Of a stretch of 64,000 bases of DNA, positions 27,706 through 36,600 are shown piece after piece; position 1 is the stretch's first letter, and each line of letters opens with the position of its first letter. The stretch is taken from NCBI RefSeq assembly GCF_018130245.1, contig NZ_JAFCKP010000003.1:62001-126000 (forward strand). The letters are read 5' to 3'. Below the pieces are notes generated by a model that had not been told where the DNA came from, did no database searches, and saw nothing but the letters and a program-made list of their open reading frames with translations. The position numbers and the translations under genes were made by a program. The stretch is from Bradyrhizobium sp. SZCCT0231. GTDB lineage: Bacteria > Pseudomonadota > Alphaproteobacteria > Rhizobiales > Xanthobacteraceae.

Positions 27706-29544
27706 ATGGCCCGACCGGCGGTGCTGACGGTCGCTGATACGATCGCGAAGAGCTTCTTGCGCGCCGCCGAGACGCGGGGCGACAGGCCGGCGATCCGCGA
27801 GAAGAAATTCGGCATCTGGCAACCGACGAGCTGGCGCCAATGGCTGGAGATCTCGAAGGAGATCGCCTACGCGCTTCGCGCCGTCGGCTTCATGCCCGGC
27901 GACGTCGCCTCCATCATCGCCAATGCCGTGCCCGAATGGGTCCACGCCGACATGGGAATATTGTGCGCCGGCGGCGTCTCCTCCGGAATCTATCCGACCG
28001 ATTCCTCGTCCCAGGTCGAGTATCTCGTCAACGACTCCCGCACGAAGGTGATCTTCGCCGAGGACGAGGAGCAGCTCGACAAGATACTCACCTGCCGCGC
28101 GCGCTGCCCCTCCCTGCAGAAGATCATCGTGTTCGACATGGAGGGCCTCGGCGGCTTCTCCGACGACATGGTGATGTCGCTCGACGAGTTTTGCGCGCTC
28201 GGCCGCAACCACATGGTCGGCCGCGAAGCGCTGTGGCAGGAGATGATCGACAGCCGCAGCGCCGGCGATCTCGCGATTCTCGTCTATACGTCCGGCACGA
28301 CCGGTCCGCCCAAGGGCGCGATGCATGCCAACCGCAGCGTCACCCACCAGATGCGGCACGCCAATGACTTCATCCCGGCACAAGAGGACGAAGACCGGCT
28401 GGTCTTCCTGCCGCTCTGCCACGTCGCAGAGCGCATCGGCGGCTACTACATCTCAGTCGCGCTCGGCTCGGTGATGAATTTTGCCGAGAGCCCGGAAACC
28501 GTGCCGGACAATCTGCGCGAGGTGCAGCCGACCGCCTTTCTGGCGGTGCCGCGCGTCTGGGAAAAGTTCTATTCCGCCATCACCATCGCGCTGAAGGATG
28601 CGACGCCGCTGCAGCAATGGGTATACCGCCGCGCCATCGGCATCGGCTATCGCATGGTCGATTGCCGGATGGAGGGCAGGGCGCCACCGCTGTCTCTGCG
28701 CATCGCCAACCGCATCGCTTACCTGGTCGCGTTCAGAAACATTCGCCGCATGATAGGGCTCGACCGCTGCCGCACCGCGTTCACCGGTGCGGCTCCGATC
28801 GCACCGGAGCTGATCCGCTGGTATCTGGCGCTCGGCATCGACATGCACGAGGTCTACGGCCAGACCGAGAACTGCGGGGTCGCCACCATGATGCCCGCGG
28901 ACAGGATCAAGCTCGGCTCGGTCGGCACCGCGGTGCCCTGGGGCGAGGTCGCGCTGTCGCCCGACGGCGAGATCCTGATCAAGGGCGAGTTCCTGTTCAT
29001 GGGCTACCTGAACCAGCCGGAGAAGACCGCGGAGACGATCGATTCCCGCGGCTGGCTGCACACCGGCGACGTCGGCACCATCGACAATGAGGGCTTCGTC
29101 CGCATCACCGAGCGGATGAAGGACATCATCATTACCTCCGGCGGCAAGAACATCACGCCGTCCGAGATCGAGAACCAGCTCAAGTTCTCGCCCTACATCT
29201 CGGACGCGGTCGTGATCGGCGACAAGCGGCCCTATCTCACCTGCCTCGTGATGATCGACCAGGAAAACGTCGAGAAGTTCGCCCAGGACCACGACATCCC
29301 CTTCACCAATTATGCGAGCCTGTGCCGGGCGAAGGAGATTCAGGACCTGATCGGGCGCGAGATCGAACAGGTCAACGGCAATTTTGCCCGGGTCGAGACC
29401 ATCAAGAGGTTCTATCTGATCGAGCGCCAGCTCACCCCGGAGGACGAGGAGCTGACGCCGACCATGAAGCTGAAGCGCGGCTTCGTGAACAAGCGCTACG
29501 CCGCCGAGATCGACGCAATGTATCGCGAGCGTGCGGTGGCGTGA
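27706..29544 (+). CDS. AMP-forming acyl-CoA synthetase (long-chain fatty acid CoA ligase type)
   Basis: The 612-residue adenylate-forming enzyme has the P-loop LVYTSGTTGPPKGAMHANRS (about residues 190-208), FTGAAPIAPEL, YGQTENCGVATMM (A5), and TGDVGTIDNEGFVRITERMKD (A7-A8). The C-terminal NKRYAAEID closes the domain. The general look is FadD15-like, activating carboxylates to CoA thioesters. It is embedded in the liv operon, 91 bp after livF and 73 bp before the binding protein, so uptake and activation of the same acid is likely. The substrate (fatty or aromatic acid) is not decided by sequence. Confidence 0.88.
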   Translation: MARPAVLTVADTIAKSFLRAAETRGDRPAIREKKFGIWQPTSWRQWLEISKEIAYALRAVGFMPGDVASIIANAVPEWVHADMGILCAGGVSSGIYPTDSSSQVEYLVNDSRTKVIFAEDEEQLDKILTCRARCPSLQKIIVFDMEGLGGFSDDMVMSLDEFCALGRNHMVGREALWQEMIDSRSAGDLAILVYTSGTTGPPKGAMHANRSVTHQMRHANDFIPAQEDEDRLVFLPLCHVAERIGGYYISVALGSVMNFAESPETVPDNLREVQPTAFLAVPRVWEKFYSAITIALKDATPLQQWVYRRAIGIGYRMVDCRMEGRAPPLSLRIANRIAYLVAFRNIRRMIGLDRCRTAFTGAAPIAPELIRWYLALGIDMHEVYGQTENCGVATMMPADRIKLGSVGTAVPWGEVALSPDGEILIKGEFLFMGYLNQPEKTAETIDSRGWLHTGDVGTIDNEGFVRITERMKDIIITSGGKNITPSEIENQLKFSPYISDAVVIGDKRPYLTCLVMIDQENVEKFAQDHDIPFTNYASLCRAKEIQDLIGREIEQVNGNFARVETIKRFYLIERQLTPEDEELTPTMKLKRGFVNKRYAAEIDAMYRERAVA

Positions 29545-29616
29545 GTCATTTGAAAAAGCGAGGGAGCGATGGCCCCGCCCTTCGCACAATACGGGCCCCA
29601 AGGAGAGGAGACGTCA

Positions 29617-30816
29617 ATGTCGAAGTCGTTCAACGCGTTCGGCCTTGCTATGGGCGCTATCGCGCTCAGTTGTCTGCCGGCCGTCGCGCAAACCAAGGTC
29701 ACCAATGAAGGCATCTCGGCAACCGAGATCGTCATCGGCACCCATCAGGACCTGTCGGGTCCGGTCAAGGGCTGGGGCGTGTCGGTCTCCAACGGGATGA
29801 AGATGGCGGTCGAGGAGATCAACGCCGCCGGCGGCATCAACGGCCGCAAGATCAAGATGGTCCTCGAGGATAGCGGCTACGATCCGAAGAAGGCGGTGCT
29901 GGCATCGCAGAAGATGATCGAACGCGACAAGATCTTCGCAATGATCGGCCCGATGGGGTCGCCGACCGTGCTCGCCGCCCAGGATGTGCTGTTCGATGCC
30001 GGCGTGCTGCAGCTGTTTCCCCTGAGTTCGGCTGAATTTACCTTCAAGTTAGATCCCAACAAGCCGCAGGAGCGGCTGAAGTTCGCCAATCTCGTTCCTT
30101 ACGTCGAGAGTACCCGCGCTGCGCTCAAATACATGGTGGAGATCAAAAGCCCGAAGAAGCCCTGCATCATGTATCAGGACGACGAGTACGGTAAAAACGT
30201 GCTCGACGGTTTCACCCAGCAACTCGAGGCGATGAAGCTCCAGCCGGCCTCGGCCACGAGCTTTAAGCGCGGCGCCTCCGACTTCAGCGCACAAGTAGCC
30301 AAGATGAAGTCCGACGGCTGCGACCTCGTCGTGCTCGGCACCGTGATCCGCGAAACGATTGGCGCGATGTCCGAAGCCAAGAAGCTCGGCTGGGACGTCA
30401 CTTTCCTTGGTGCCACGCCGACCAACGTGATGGAAGTGCCCGCCCTCGGCAAGGAAGCCGTCGAAGGTCTCTACGCCGCCAGCGGCTTCGAGATTCCCTA
30501 CGAGGACACGGCCAAGGACAAGGTCAAGGATTGGCTCGTCAACTACAAGAAGACGTTCAACACCGATGCCAATACGCAGGCCATCATCGGCTACAATGCG
30601 GTGATGACCTTCGCCTTCTATGCGCAGAAGGCGGGCAAGGACCTGACCGGGCAGAAGATGCTCGACGCGCTCGAGTCGGGCGACAAGTTCCTCGACATCT
30701 TCAACTCGCCGCCGACGACGTTCTCCAAGACCAACCATCTCGCCAACACCATCACCCAGGTGCAGCAGGTCAGGGGCGGCCGCTGGGTGCTGGTCAAGGA
30801 CAATCTGATGTTTTGA
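29617..30816 (+). CDS. Branched-chain amino acid-type ABC transporter substrate-binding protein (LivK type)
   Basis: The 399-residue periplasmic binding protein has a signal peptide (AFGLAMGAIALSCLPAVAQ). The Leu/Ile/Val-binding fold shows ATEIVIGTHQDLSGPVKGWG, GINGRKIKMVLEDSGYDPKKAV, and IGPMGSPTVLAAQDVLFDAG. AAGGING and KAVLASQKMI are family marks. ATG at 29617 is preferred over one at 29569 because it gives the signal peptide directly, after AAGGAGAGGAG. It is the last gene of the liv-synthetase operon and ends just before a palindromic hairpin block that could end the transcript. Confidence 0.9.
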   Translation: MSKSFNAFGLAMGAIALSCLPAVAQTKVTNEGISATEIVIGTHQDLSGPVKGWGVSVSNGMKMAVEEINAAGGINGRKIKMVLEDSGYDPKKAVLASQKMIERDKIFAMIGPMGSPTVLAAQDVLFDAGVLQLFPLSSAEFTFKLDPNKPQERLKFANLVPYVESTRAALKYMVEIKSPKKPCIMYQDDEYGKNVLDGFTQQLEAMKLQPASATSFKRGASDFSAQVAKMKSDGCDLVVLGTVIRETIGAMSEAKKLGWDVTFLGATPTNVMEVPALGKEAVEGLYAASGFEIPYEDTAKDKVKDWLVNYKKTFNTDANTQAIIGYNAVMTFAFYAQKAGKDLTGQKMLDALESGDKFLDIFNSPPTTFSKTNHLANTITQVQQVRGGRWVLVKDNLMF

Positions 30817-30826
30817 TGCTTCTTTG

Positions 30827-30967
30827 CCTCTCCCCGCGTGCGGGGAGAGGCCGGAATTTGCGGGAGCAAATTCCGGGTGAGGGGGAGTCTCCGCGAGTCC
30901 ATCCTTCACCGTCTTTGCGGAGGCAGCCCCTCACCCCAACCCTCTCCCCGTAAGAACGGGGAGAGGG
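30827..30967. repeat. Intergenic multi-hairpin block, family D (CCTCTCCCC type)
   Basis: At least three strong hairpins occur within 141 bp. CCTCTCCCCG/CGGGGAGAGG is at 30827-30850, CCGGAATTTG/CAAATTCCGG at 30851-30876 and CCCTCTCCCCG/CGGGGAGAGGG at 30940-30967. It separates the convergent LivK-like and LprI-like genes and may end both transcripts. A related block is at 45061-45303. Confidence 0.85.
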
Positions 30968-30977
30968 AGAGGACCAG

Positions 30978-32093
30978 CTACGATCCCCCGCCCGCCGTGC
31001 CCGAATTCACCGGCGCCAGCTCGTCCTCCCGGCACCGCCAGCCGTCGGCGGCTTTCACGAAGGCGAAGGTTCGCTGGATCCTCAGGCGGCGTGTGACGTT
31101 GAAGGCTTCTGCGGAGCGCTCCTTGTTGCCGGCTCCCGGCTGCGGACGACCCGTCCTCGCGTCCCAGCAGGTGCCGGTGCAGGTGGAGGCCACCTTGCTG
31201 CACATGGTGAAGGGCGTCAGCACGGCCATCTCGATCTCGCCCGTGACCTGCGCCTCCTGCTCGGTCACCTGGCTGTCGAGCGCATAGACGCGGTTGATGC
31301 GCAGGAAGTTGCCGCAGGAATTGGCCGCATGGATTCGCGCGGCGCAGAAATCGACCGCGTCGGTGTCGGGCGAGCGGGCTGCGACCTGCCGGCCGAACAC
31401 TTTTCTGGGATCGCCCTTCGCCGCGCGGATTTCGTCGGTCTTGCGCTTCAAATGGTCGGCGAGACAGTCCTCCGCGGATTCGAGCTCTTGCAGCGGCACG
31501 TTCTCCTTGCCGACCAGATTGCATTTGCGGTCGCGCTCTCGCGTCCACCTTCCGTATTCGGCGAAGGCAAAGCGCGCCGCGGTCGGGTCCAATTTGCCGA
31601 TCAGGCCGAGCACCTGGCCGTTGAGCTCGGTTTCGGCAAGCGCCAGCGACGGGTCGGCGCAGATCAGCGCGCCTGCTGCGGTGTTGGCCGCGAGGCAGTC
31701 GAAATCAGGATCGCGCACGATGGCGGCGCGCTCCTCGGTGACCTTGAGCAGGCACGCCTTGACCCGGTCGAATTCGTCGGCGCGGATCGCGGTCTGGCCG
31801 ACGATGCCGCAGCTGAGGTTGCGCTGGCGGATCCAGATCGCATTCTCCTCGATTCCAGGCAGGCGATCGGGCAAGCGGGCGAGCCGCGCCTCGATCGCCA
31901 CGCCCAGCTTCTCGGCGGCAGCGGCAAGCTCGGCATCGCCGCAGAACAATTGGTTGCCGGGGTCGCGAATCTGCTGGCAGTTGTTCTTGGCAAATAGCGG
32001 CAGCCTGTCGGCGATCGAGCGGTCGGATTGCGCGGACGCGGGCGTCGCCGGCAATGCCAGCAGCGCAAGCACAGACAGCACGATGAATCGCAT
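30978..32093 (-). CDS. Secreted cysteine-rich protein with LprI-like (DUF1311) region
   Basis: The 371-residue protein has a signal peptide (MRFIVLSVLALLALPATPASAQ). There is a cysteine-rich helical N-terminal half in which LSCGIVG, KACLLK, FDCLAA, LICADPSLALAETEL (LprI motif), WTRERDRKC and AEDCLAD repeat the C..W..R..C spacing of DUF1311. A beta-like C-terminal domain also has cysteines (CSKV, CTGTCWD, CRED). LprI relatives are lysozyme inhibitors or envelope proteins. It is a separate transcript from the BTLCP gene (both on the minus strand, about 220 bp apart). Function unknown. Confidence 0.65.
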   Translation of the reverse strand: MRFIVLSVLALLALPATPASAQSDRSIADRLPLFAKNNCQQIRDPGNQLFCGDAELAAAAEKLGVAIEARLARLPDRLPGIEENAIWIRQRNLSCGIVGQTAIRADEFDRVKACLLKVTEERAAIVRDPDFDCLAANTAAGALICADPSLALAETELNGQVLGLIGKLDPTAARFAFAEYGRWTRERDRKCNLVGKENVPLQELESAEDCLADHLKRKTDEIRAAKGDPRKVFGRQVAARSPDTDAVDFCAARIHAANSCGNFLRINRVYALDSQVTEQEAQVTGEIEMAVLTPFTMCSKVASTCTGTCWDARTGRPQPGAGNKERSAEAFNVTRRLRIQRTFAFVKAADGWRCREDELAPVNSGTAGGGS

Positions 32094-32180
32094 TCCAGTA
32101 GCCCCCGCATGGAAGGCGCCATGCTAGCGTCTGGGATCTCGCGGTGAAATGGGTTTGTGCTGGGTGTACAGTGGGAGGTC

Positions 32181-32302
32181 TGTAGCCCGGATGGAGCGCA
32201 AGCGTAATCCGGGGCCGGTGCGAGTGGTAAGAGTCCCGGATTTCGCGGAGCCTGTCATCGGGCGGCGCTTCGCGCCGACCCGTTGGCTCCATCCGGGCTA
32301 CG
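32181..32302. repeat. Intergenic palindrome, family E (GTAGCCCGGATGGAGC type)
   Basis: A 122-bp repeat beginning TGTAGCCCGGATGGAGC and ending GGCTCCATCCGGGCTACG. It has an inner hairpin GGCGCTTCGCGCC-like pair. It separates the LprI-like and BTLCP genes. Confidence 0.8.
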
Positions 32303-32314
32303 AGGCCGCTTCGA

Positions 32315-33046
32315 TCAACGCACCTCGGCGGCCACCATCGAGACCTGGATCGGTTCGTCGACATACTTCATCACCGCCGACTGGTAGAGCACGAACAGCG
32401 GCTGATAGCTCCGGGTCGCGTCATCGCTGACCATCGCCATGCGGCGATTGTCGAGCATCAGCCACTGGCCGTCGAGCTTTGCTGCGGCAATCGCGTGCTC
32501 CTCGCCGGCCCTGACGTCGCGCACCACGACGATGCGGAGGTCTTCAGAGGCAACGCCCGCCAGCCGCAGCGCGGCCAGCTTGGCGATGGCATAGTCCTCG
32601 CAATCGCCGGCGCCGCGCGCGAAGGTCGCAAGCGGCGGGCTCCAGACGTCGTCGGTGCCGTCATTGGCGGCGTGGATGGCGAGGTTGACGGCGCGGTTGG
32701 TCTCGCCGAGGCGCGCGCGGCCGTCGCGGGTGCGGGCCTGGTCGACGATGGCGAGCAGCTTCAGGGCCGCGGGCGAAGCGCAATTGTCCCGGTCGCCGTC
32801 GCACAGCGCGAGCTGCACCATGTCGTCGTCGAGCTTGTCCTTCAGCGCGGACCATTTCTGCTGCAGGCTGCCGGACGAGATGGCGAAGGCGAACACGCCG
32901 AACGGTTCGGCGGATTTGCGCACGAGGACGCCGGCGCCCGGCGACAGCAGCGTGCCGGCGCGAAGCTCGGCAGCCGATCCGAGCAGGATCAAGCCGCACA
33001 AGACAAGGATTGCGCGCCAGGCGCGCGAGCGAGCAGCAGTCTCCAT
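32315..33046 (-). CDS. Periplasmic transglutaminase-like cysteine protease, BTLCP/LapG type
   Basis: The 243-residue protein has a signal peptide (ILVLCGLILLGSAAELRAG). The catalytic triad of the BTLCP (DUF920) family is visible: C149 in GAGDCEDYA, H184 in GEEHA and D199 in MLDNR. D148 and E150 flank C149, the positions that bind calcium in Pseudomonas LapG. LapG cuts large surface adhesins next to a di-alanine site when c-di-GMP falls. A 1781-residue type I-secreted protein is divergently encoded 620 bp away, a plausible substrate. No LapD-like partner is seen in the window. Confidence 0.82.
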   Translation of the reverse strand: METAARSRAWRAILVLCGLILLGSAAELRAGTLLSPGAGVLVRKSAEPFGVFAFAISSGSLQQKWSALKDKLDDDMVQLALCDGDRDNCASPAALKLLAIVDQARTRDGRARLGETNRAVNLAIHAANDGTDDVWSPPLATFARGAGDCEDYAIAKLAALRLAGVASEDLRIVVVRDVRAGEEHAIAAAKLDGQWLMLDNRRMAMVSDDATRSYQPLFVLYQSAVMKYVDEPIQVSMVAAEVR

Positions 33047-33210
33047 CTGACATCCCCTTCCCGAGCTTCGCGAGATCCCCCTCGATCTCGACGTGCCGGG
33101 CTTTGTTGCTTTCGCGGAGATAGTGCGAGACGGGCCGTTTTGTTCTGCTTAACGCGCCCGGCAGGGGCCCCAGAACCGGGTGACAGGCTGAAACGGGCCT
33201 GTTCGAATTG

Positions 33211-33224
33211 CGTAAAATTTTACG
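33211..33224. promoter_or_regulatory. Perfect 14-bp AT-core palindrome in the BTLCP / giant protein gap
   Basis: CGTAAAATTTTACG is self-complementary and flanked by GAAT (33205) and ATTC (33225), extending the symmetry. It lies 165 bp upstream of the BTLCP start and about 450 bp upstream of the giant protein start, inside a gap that is AT-richer than its surroundings. No gene is seen in 33047-33459. It has the geometry of a regulator operator; the binding protein is not known. Confidence 0.45.
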
Positions 33225-33459
33225 ATTCGGAGGCTAGGGAGGCTTCGCCGCCGCGAAATGGAGCCAGTTGCAGGCAGAAGTTGCGAGGCTGCCGATTCTG
33301 CCTCTCATGGCTAACGGCCCGCTATTTTACGGGTTCTGTTAGTTAGGTCACAGATTTAGCCCCGTATTTGCCGCAGGATGCTGCAGGGCACCACGAAGGA
33401 AAGATGACGCAAGTATCTATTCTACCAACTGTACGATAGACGACTTGGGGGGACGGGAA

Positions 33460-33594
33460 ATGCGTGCATCTAAGCCTGTTTCGACTTCAGAATGCTTGAA
33501 ATATTACTTCCGCTTGTCTGGGAAGGCGCCGCCGTGCGGAGGCTCTTACGGCCAAGTGACGCGAAATCACACAAGCAATAGACGGTTTCGCTAA
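33460..33594 (+). CDS. Possible 44-residue leader protein upstream of the giant surface protein gene
   Basis: A small frame starting ATG at 33460, right after the ribosome-like GGGGGGACGGGAA. It encodes MRASKPVSTSECLKYYFRL and then a basic tail with two more cysteines and ending NRRFR. It has the same strand as the giant protein and ends 72 bp before its start. No signal peptide or family. It may be a real small protein, a leader peptide or noise. Confidence 0.3.
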   Translation: MRASKPVSTSECLKYYFRLSGKAPPCGGSYGQVTRNHTSNRRFR

Positions 33595-33607
33595 GGACTT
33601 GGTAATG

Positions 33608-33621
33608 CTAAGCAAGCTTAG
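33608..33621 (+). promoter_or_regulatory. Inverted repeat just upstream of the giant protein gene
   Basis: CTAAGC and GCTTAG arms are separated by AA, 46 bp before the presumed TTG start and followed by an AT-rich segment (ACTTACTTAGATTTTAACCC). It could be an operator or a hairpin controlling translation. Confidence 0.35.
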
Positions 33622-33666
33622 GCAGTCGATACTTACTTAGATTTTAACCCTTTTTACGGTGCCCGG

Positions 33667-36600
33667 TTGAACTACGCTGGCAAATTTGACGCCGCGACCT
33701 CCTTGAACGGCGAGGGTTCCAGCGCGCCCGCCTACGGCCATGCCGATTCCTTTGCGGCCAAGCCCTTCATCGCAAAAGCGCACGGTCATGTGCCTGATGG
33801 CGCGTTCGTTGTTCCCGACCCCAACCTGATCTTCAACGGCGAGTTCAAGCGCGCCGGCCTCGATCTCGTGCTGTCCCACGAAGGGCATGAGTTCGTGGTT
33901 CACGATTATTTCAGGGGCGACAAGCGCGCCGCGATCGCCTCGCCCGACGGCGCCCATCTCACCGGCGACATCGTCAACGCCCTCACCGGCCACGTCCAGG
34001 TTGCCCAGGCCGCGCCCGGCGCTGCGGCCGCTCAGGTCATCGGTCACGTCACGAAGCTCGTGGGCAGCGCGACCGCGATCCGCAACGGCGTCTCGGTCAT
34101 CCTGAACAACGGCGACAATGTCGAGAAGGGTGACGTGGTCTCGACCGGCGCCGATTCGACGCTCGGCATCACCTTCATCGACGGCACCGTGTTCGGCCTG
34201 TCCTCCAATGCGCGGATGGTGCTGAACGAGATGGTCTACGACCCCAACGGGTCGAGCAACTCCTCGCTGCTCAGCCTGGTTGCGGGCACCATCACCTTCG
34301 TCGCCGGCGAGACCGCCAAGCACGGCGACATGAAGGTCGACACGCCGGTCGCGACCATGGGCATCCGCGGCACCGCGGTGCTGACCCAGATCAACTTCGT
34401 CGTTCCCGCCGGCGGCGGCGATCCGCAGCCGCAGGCGAGCTTCCAGGTGCTGGTCGAGCCGAACGGCACGACGGGCTCCTACATCCTGTTCGACAAGATC
34501 ACGCTGCTGCCGATCGCGACGGTCAACCAGGCCGGCCAGATGATCCAGATCAGCGGCGGCAACGTCTCGATCTCCAATGCGCTGATGTCGCCGGAAATTC
34601 AGAAGCTGATCACGGACGTGTTCACGCAGAAGTTCACCGACAACAACACCAACACCAAGCTGACCACGAACTTCACCGACACGATCACGCCGTTCAGCCA
34701 GGACCTGGTGTTCAAGTCGGGATCCGGCGCCATCGTGACCGCGACATTCGTCAATCTCAATCTGCAGGGATCGGAGCGGCCCGGCGCGTCCACGCCGCTA
34801 GTCGTGCGCATTCCCGGCCAGCCGATTGTGCAAAGCTTTGACGCCAGCGGCAACGTGAAGACGGCGTTCGCGCTGACCGAGCGCGCGGACACCACCGGCG
34901 ACACGCACGCTGACACGGTTTCCGGCCTGATCCGATTCGTCGATCAAAACCTCGGCGACCGGCCGACGGTGAGCGTCAGCCTCGCCGAGGCACCGAACTA
35001 TGTCTACAAGAATGCCGGCCAGCAGGACGTCACCGGCTCGCTCACCGCGCTCCAGAAGCAGGATATCGCGGCGACGCAGATCCAGATCAGCGTCGTTGCC
35101 GACCCCGCCAACGAGAACAACGGCTCGGCGGTCTGGACCTACACGATCCCGGACAAAGTCTTCGATTTCCTGGCAGCCGGCGAGACGCTGACGCTGACCT
35201 ACGTGTTCCGCGTCGACACCAATTTCACGGTGAGCCCCGAGAGCAAGTTCATCCCGATCACCATCACCATCACGGGAACGAACGACAAGCCCACCGTGGC
35301 GACGTCCGGCGGAACCGTCATCGAGAAGGTCGGGACCGGCAACGAGGCTCTGGACACCATCACGGGCACGGTCACCTTCACCGACGTCGATCTGACGGAC
35401 CGGCCGATCGTGAGCGCGGCGCTCTCGTCCGCCCAGCCGTTCAAATATCTCGATGCGGAAGGCAACGACATCACCGCGACGCTGACGCCGGAGCAACGCG
35501 CCGCGATCGCAGCCGTCGAGGTGCCGCTGACCGTGGTGCAGGGCGCGGGCAACGGCAACAACGGCTCGGCCACCTGGACCTACAGCGTTCCCGACCATCT
35601 CTTCGACTTCCTGGCTGAGGACGAGAAGCTGATCCTCAACTACGTGGTGCAGGTCGATGACGGGCACGGCGGCGTCGTCAGCACGCCGATTACCGTGTCC
35701 ATCGACGGCGCGGACGTCAATGTCGAGGGCACCAACGACGTGCCGACGATTGTCGAGGACTCGACCACGCCGACCGGCACCGTGAAAGAGGACGCCGCGG
35801 CGAGCCTGCTGGCCAGCGGCACCATCGCCTTCAACGACCCCGATCTCACGGATACGCACGGCGCGAGCTTCGTCCTGAAGTCGACGACGTCGAACGCGCA
35901 TCTGCCCGGCTTCGGCAACGGCACCTCGCATATCGGTACCTTTGCGCTGACGGCGGTGAGCGAGAGTCCGGGTGTCAGCACGCGCGGATCGGTGGGCTGG
36001 ACCTTCACGCTCAACGACAACGACCCGGTACTCCAGTCGCTGGCCGAAGGCCAGACCATCACCCAGGTCTACACTGTCAAGGTCGACGACCATCACGGCG
36101 GGACGGTCACCCGGGACGTGACGGTCACCATCACCGGCACGAATGATGCGCCGACCGTCACGAGCGATGCCGACGCTGCAAAGGGGAGCGTCACTGAGGA
36201 TAGCTGCGCGACGCTGTCGATCGACGGCACGCTGGCGATCCAGGATCTCGACCTGATCGACACCCACACGGCGCAGGCCGTGTTCAAGTCGTCGACCTCG
36301 AGTGGGCATCTGCCTGGCTTCGACGACGACACGCCGCTCGGCACTTTCACGATCGATTGCGATGTCGCGGAGTTCAACACCGACACCGACAATGGTGCGA
36401 CGCTGGGCTGGCACTTCAGCCTCGGCAACAACAACGCGGTGCTTCAGTCGCTGGCTGAGGGCCAGAGCATCACCCAGGTCTATACCGTCACCTTCACCGA
36501 CAACCACGGCGCGCAGGTATCGCAGGACGTCACCGTCACGATCAACGGCGCCAACGACGCGCCGACGATCACGAGCGATGCCGCCGCGGCGACGGGCGCG

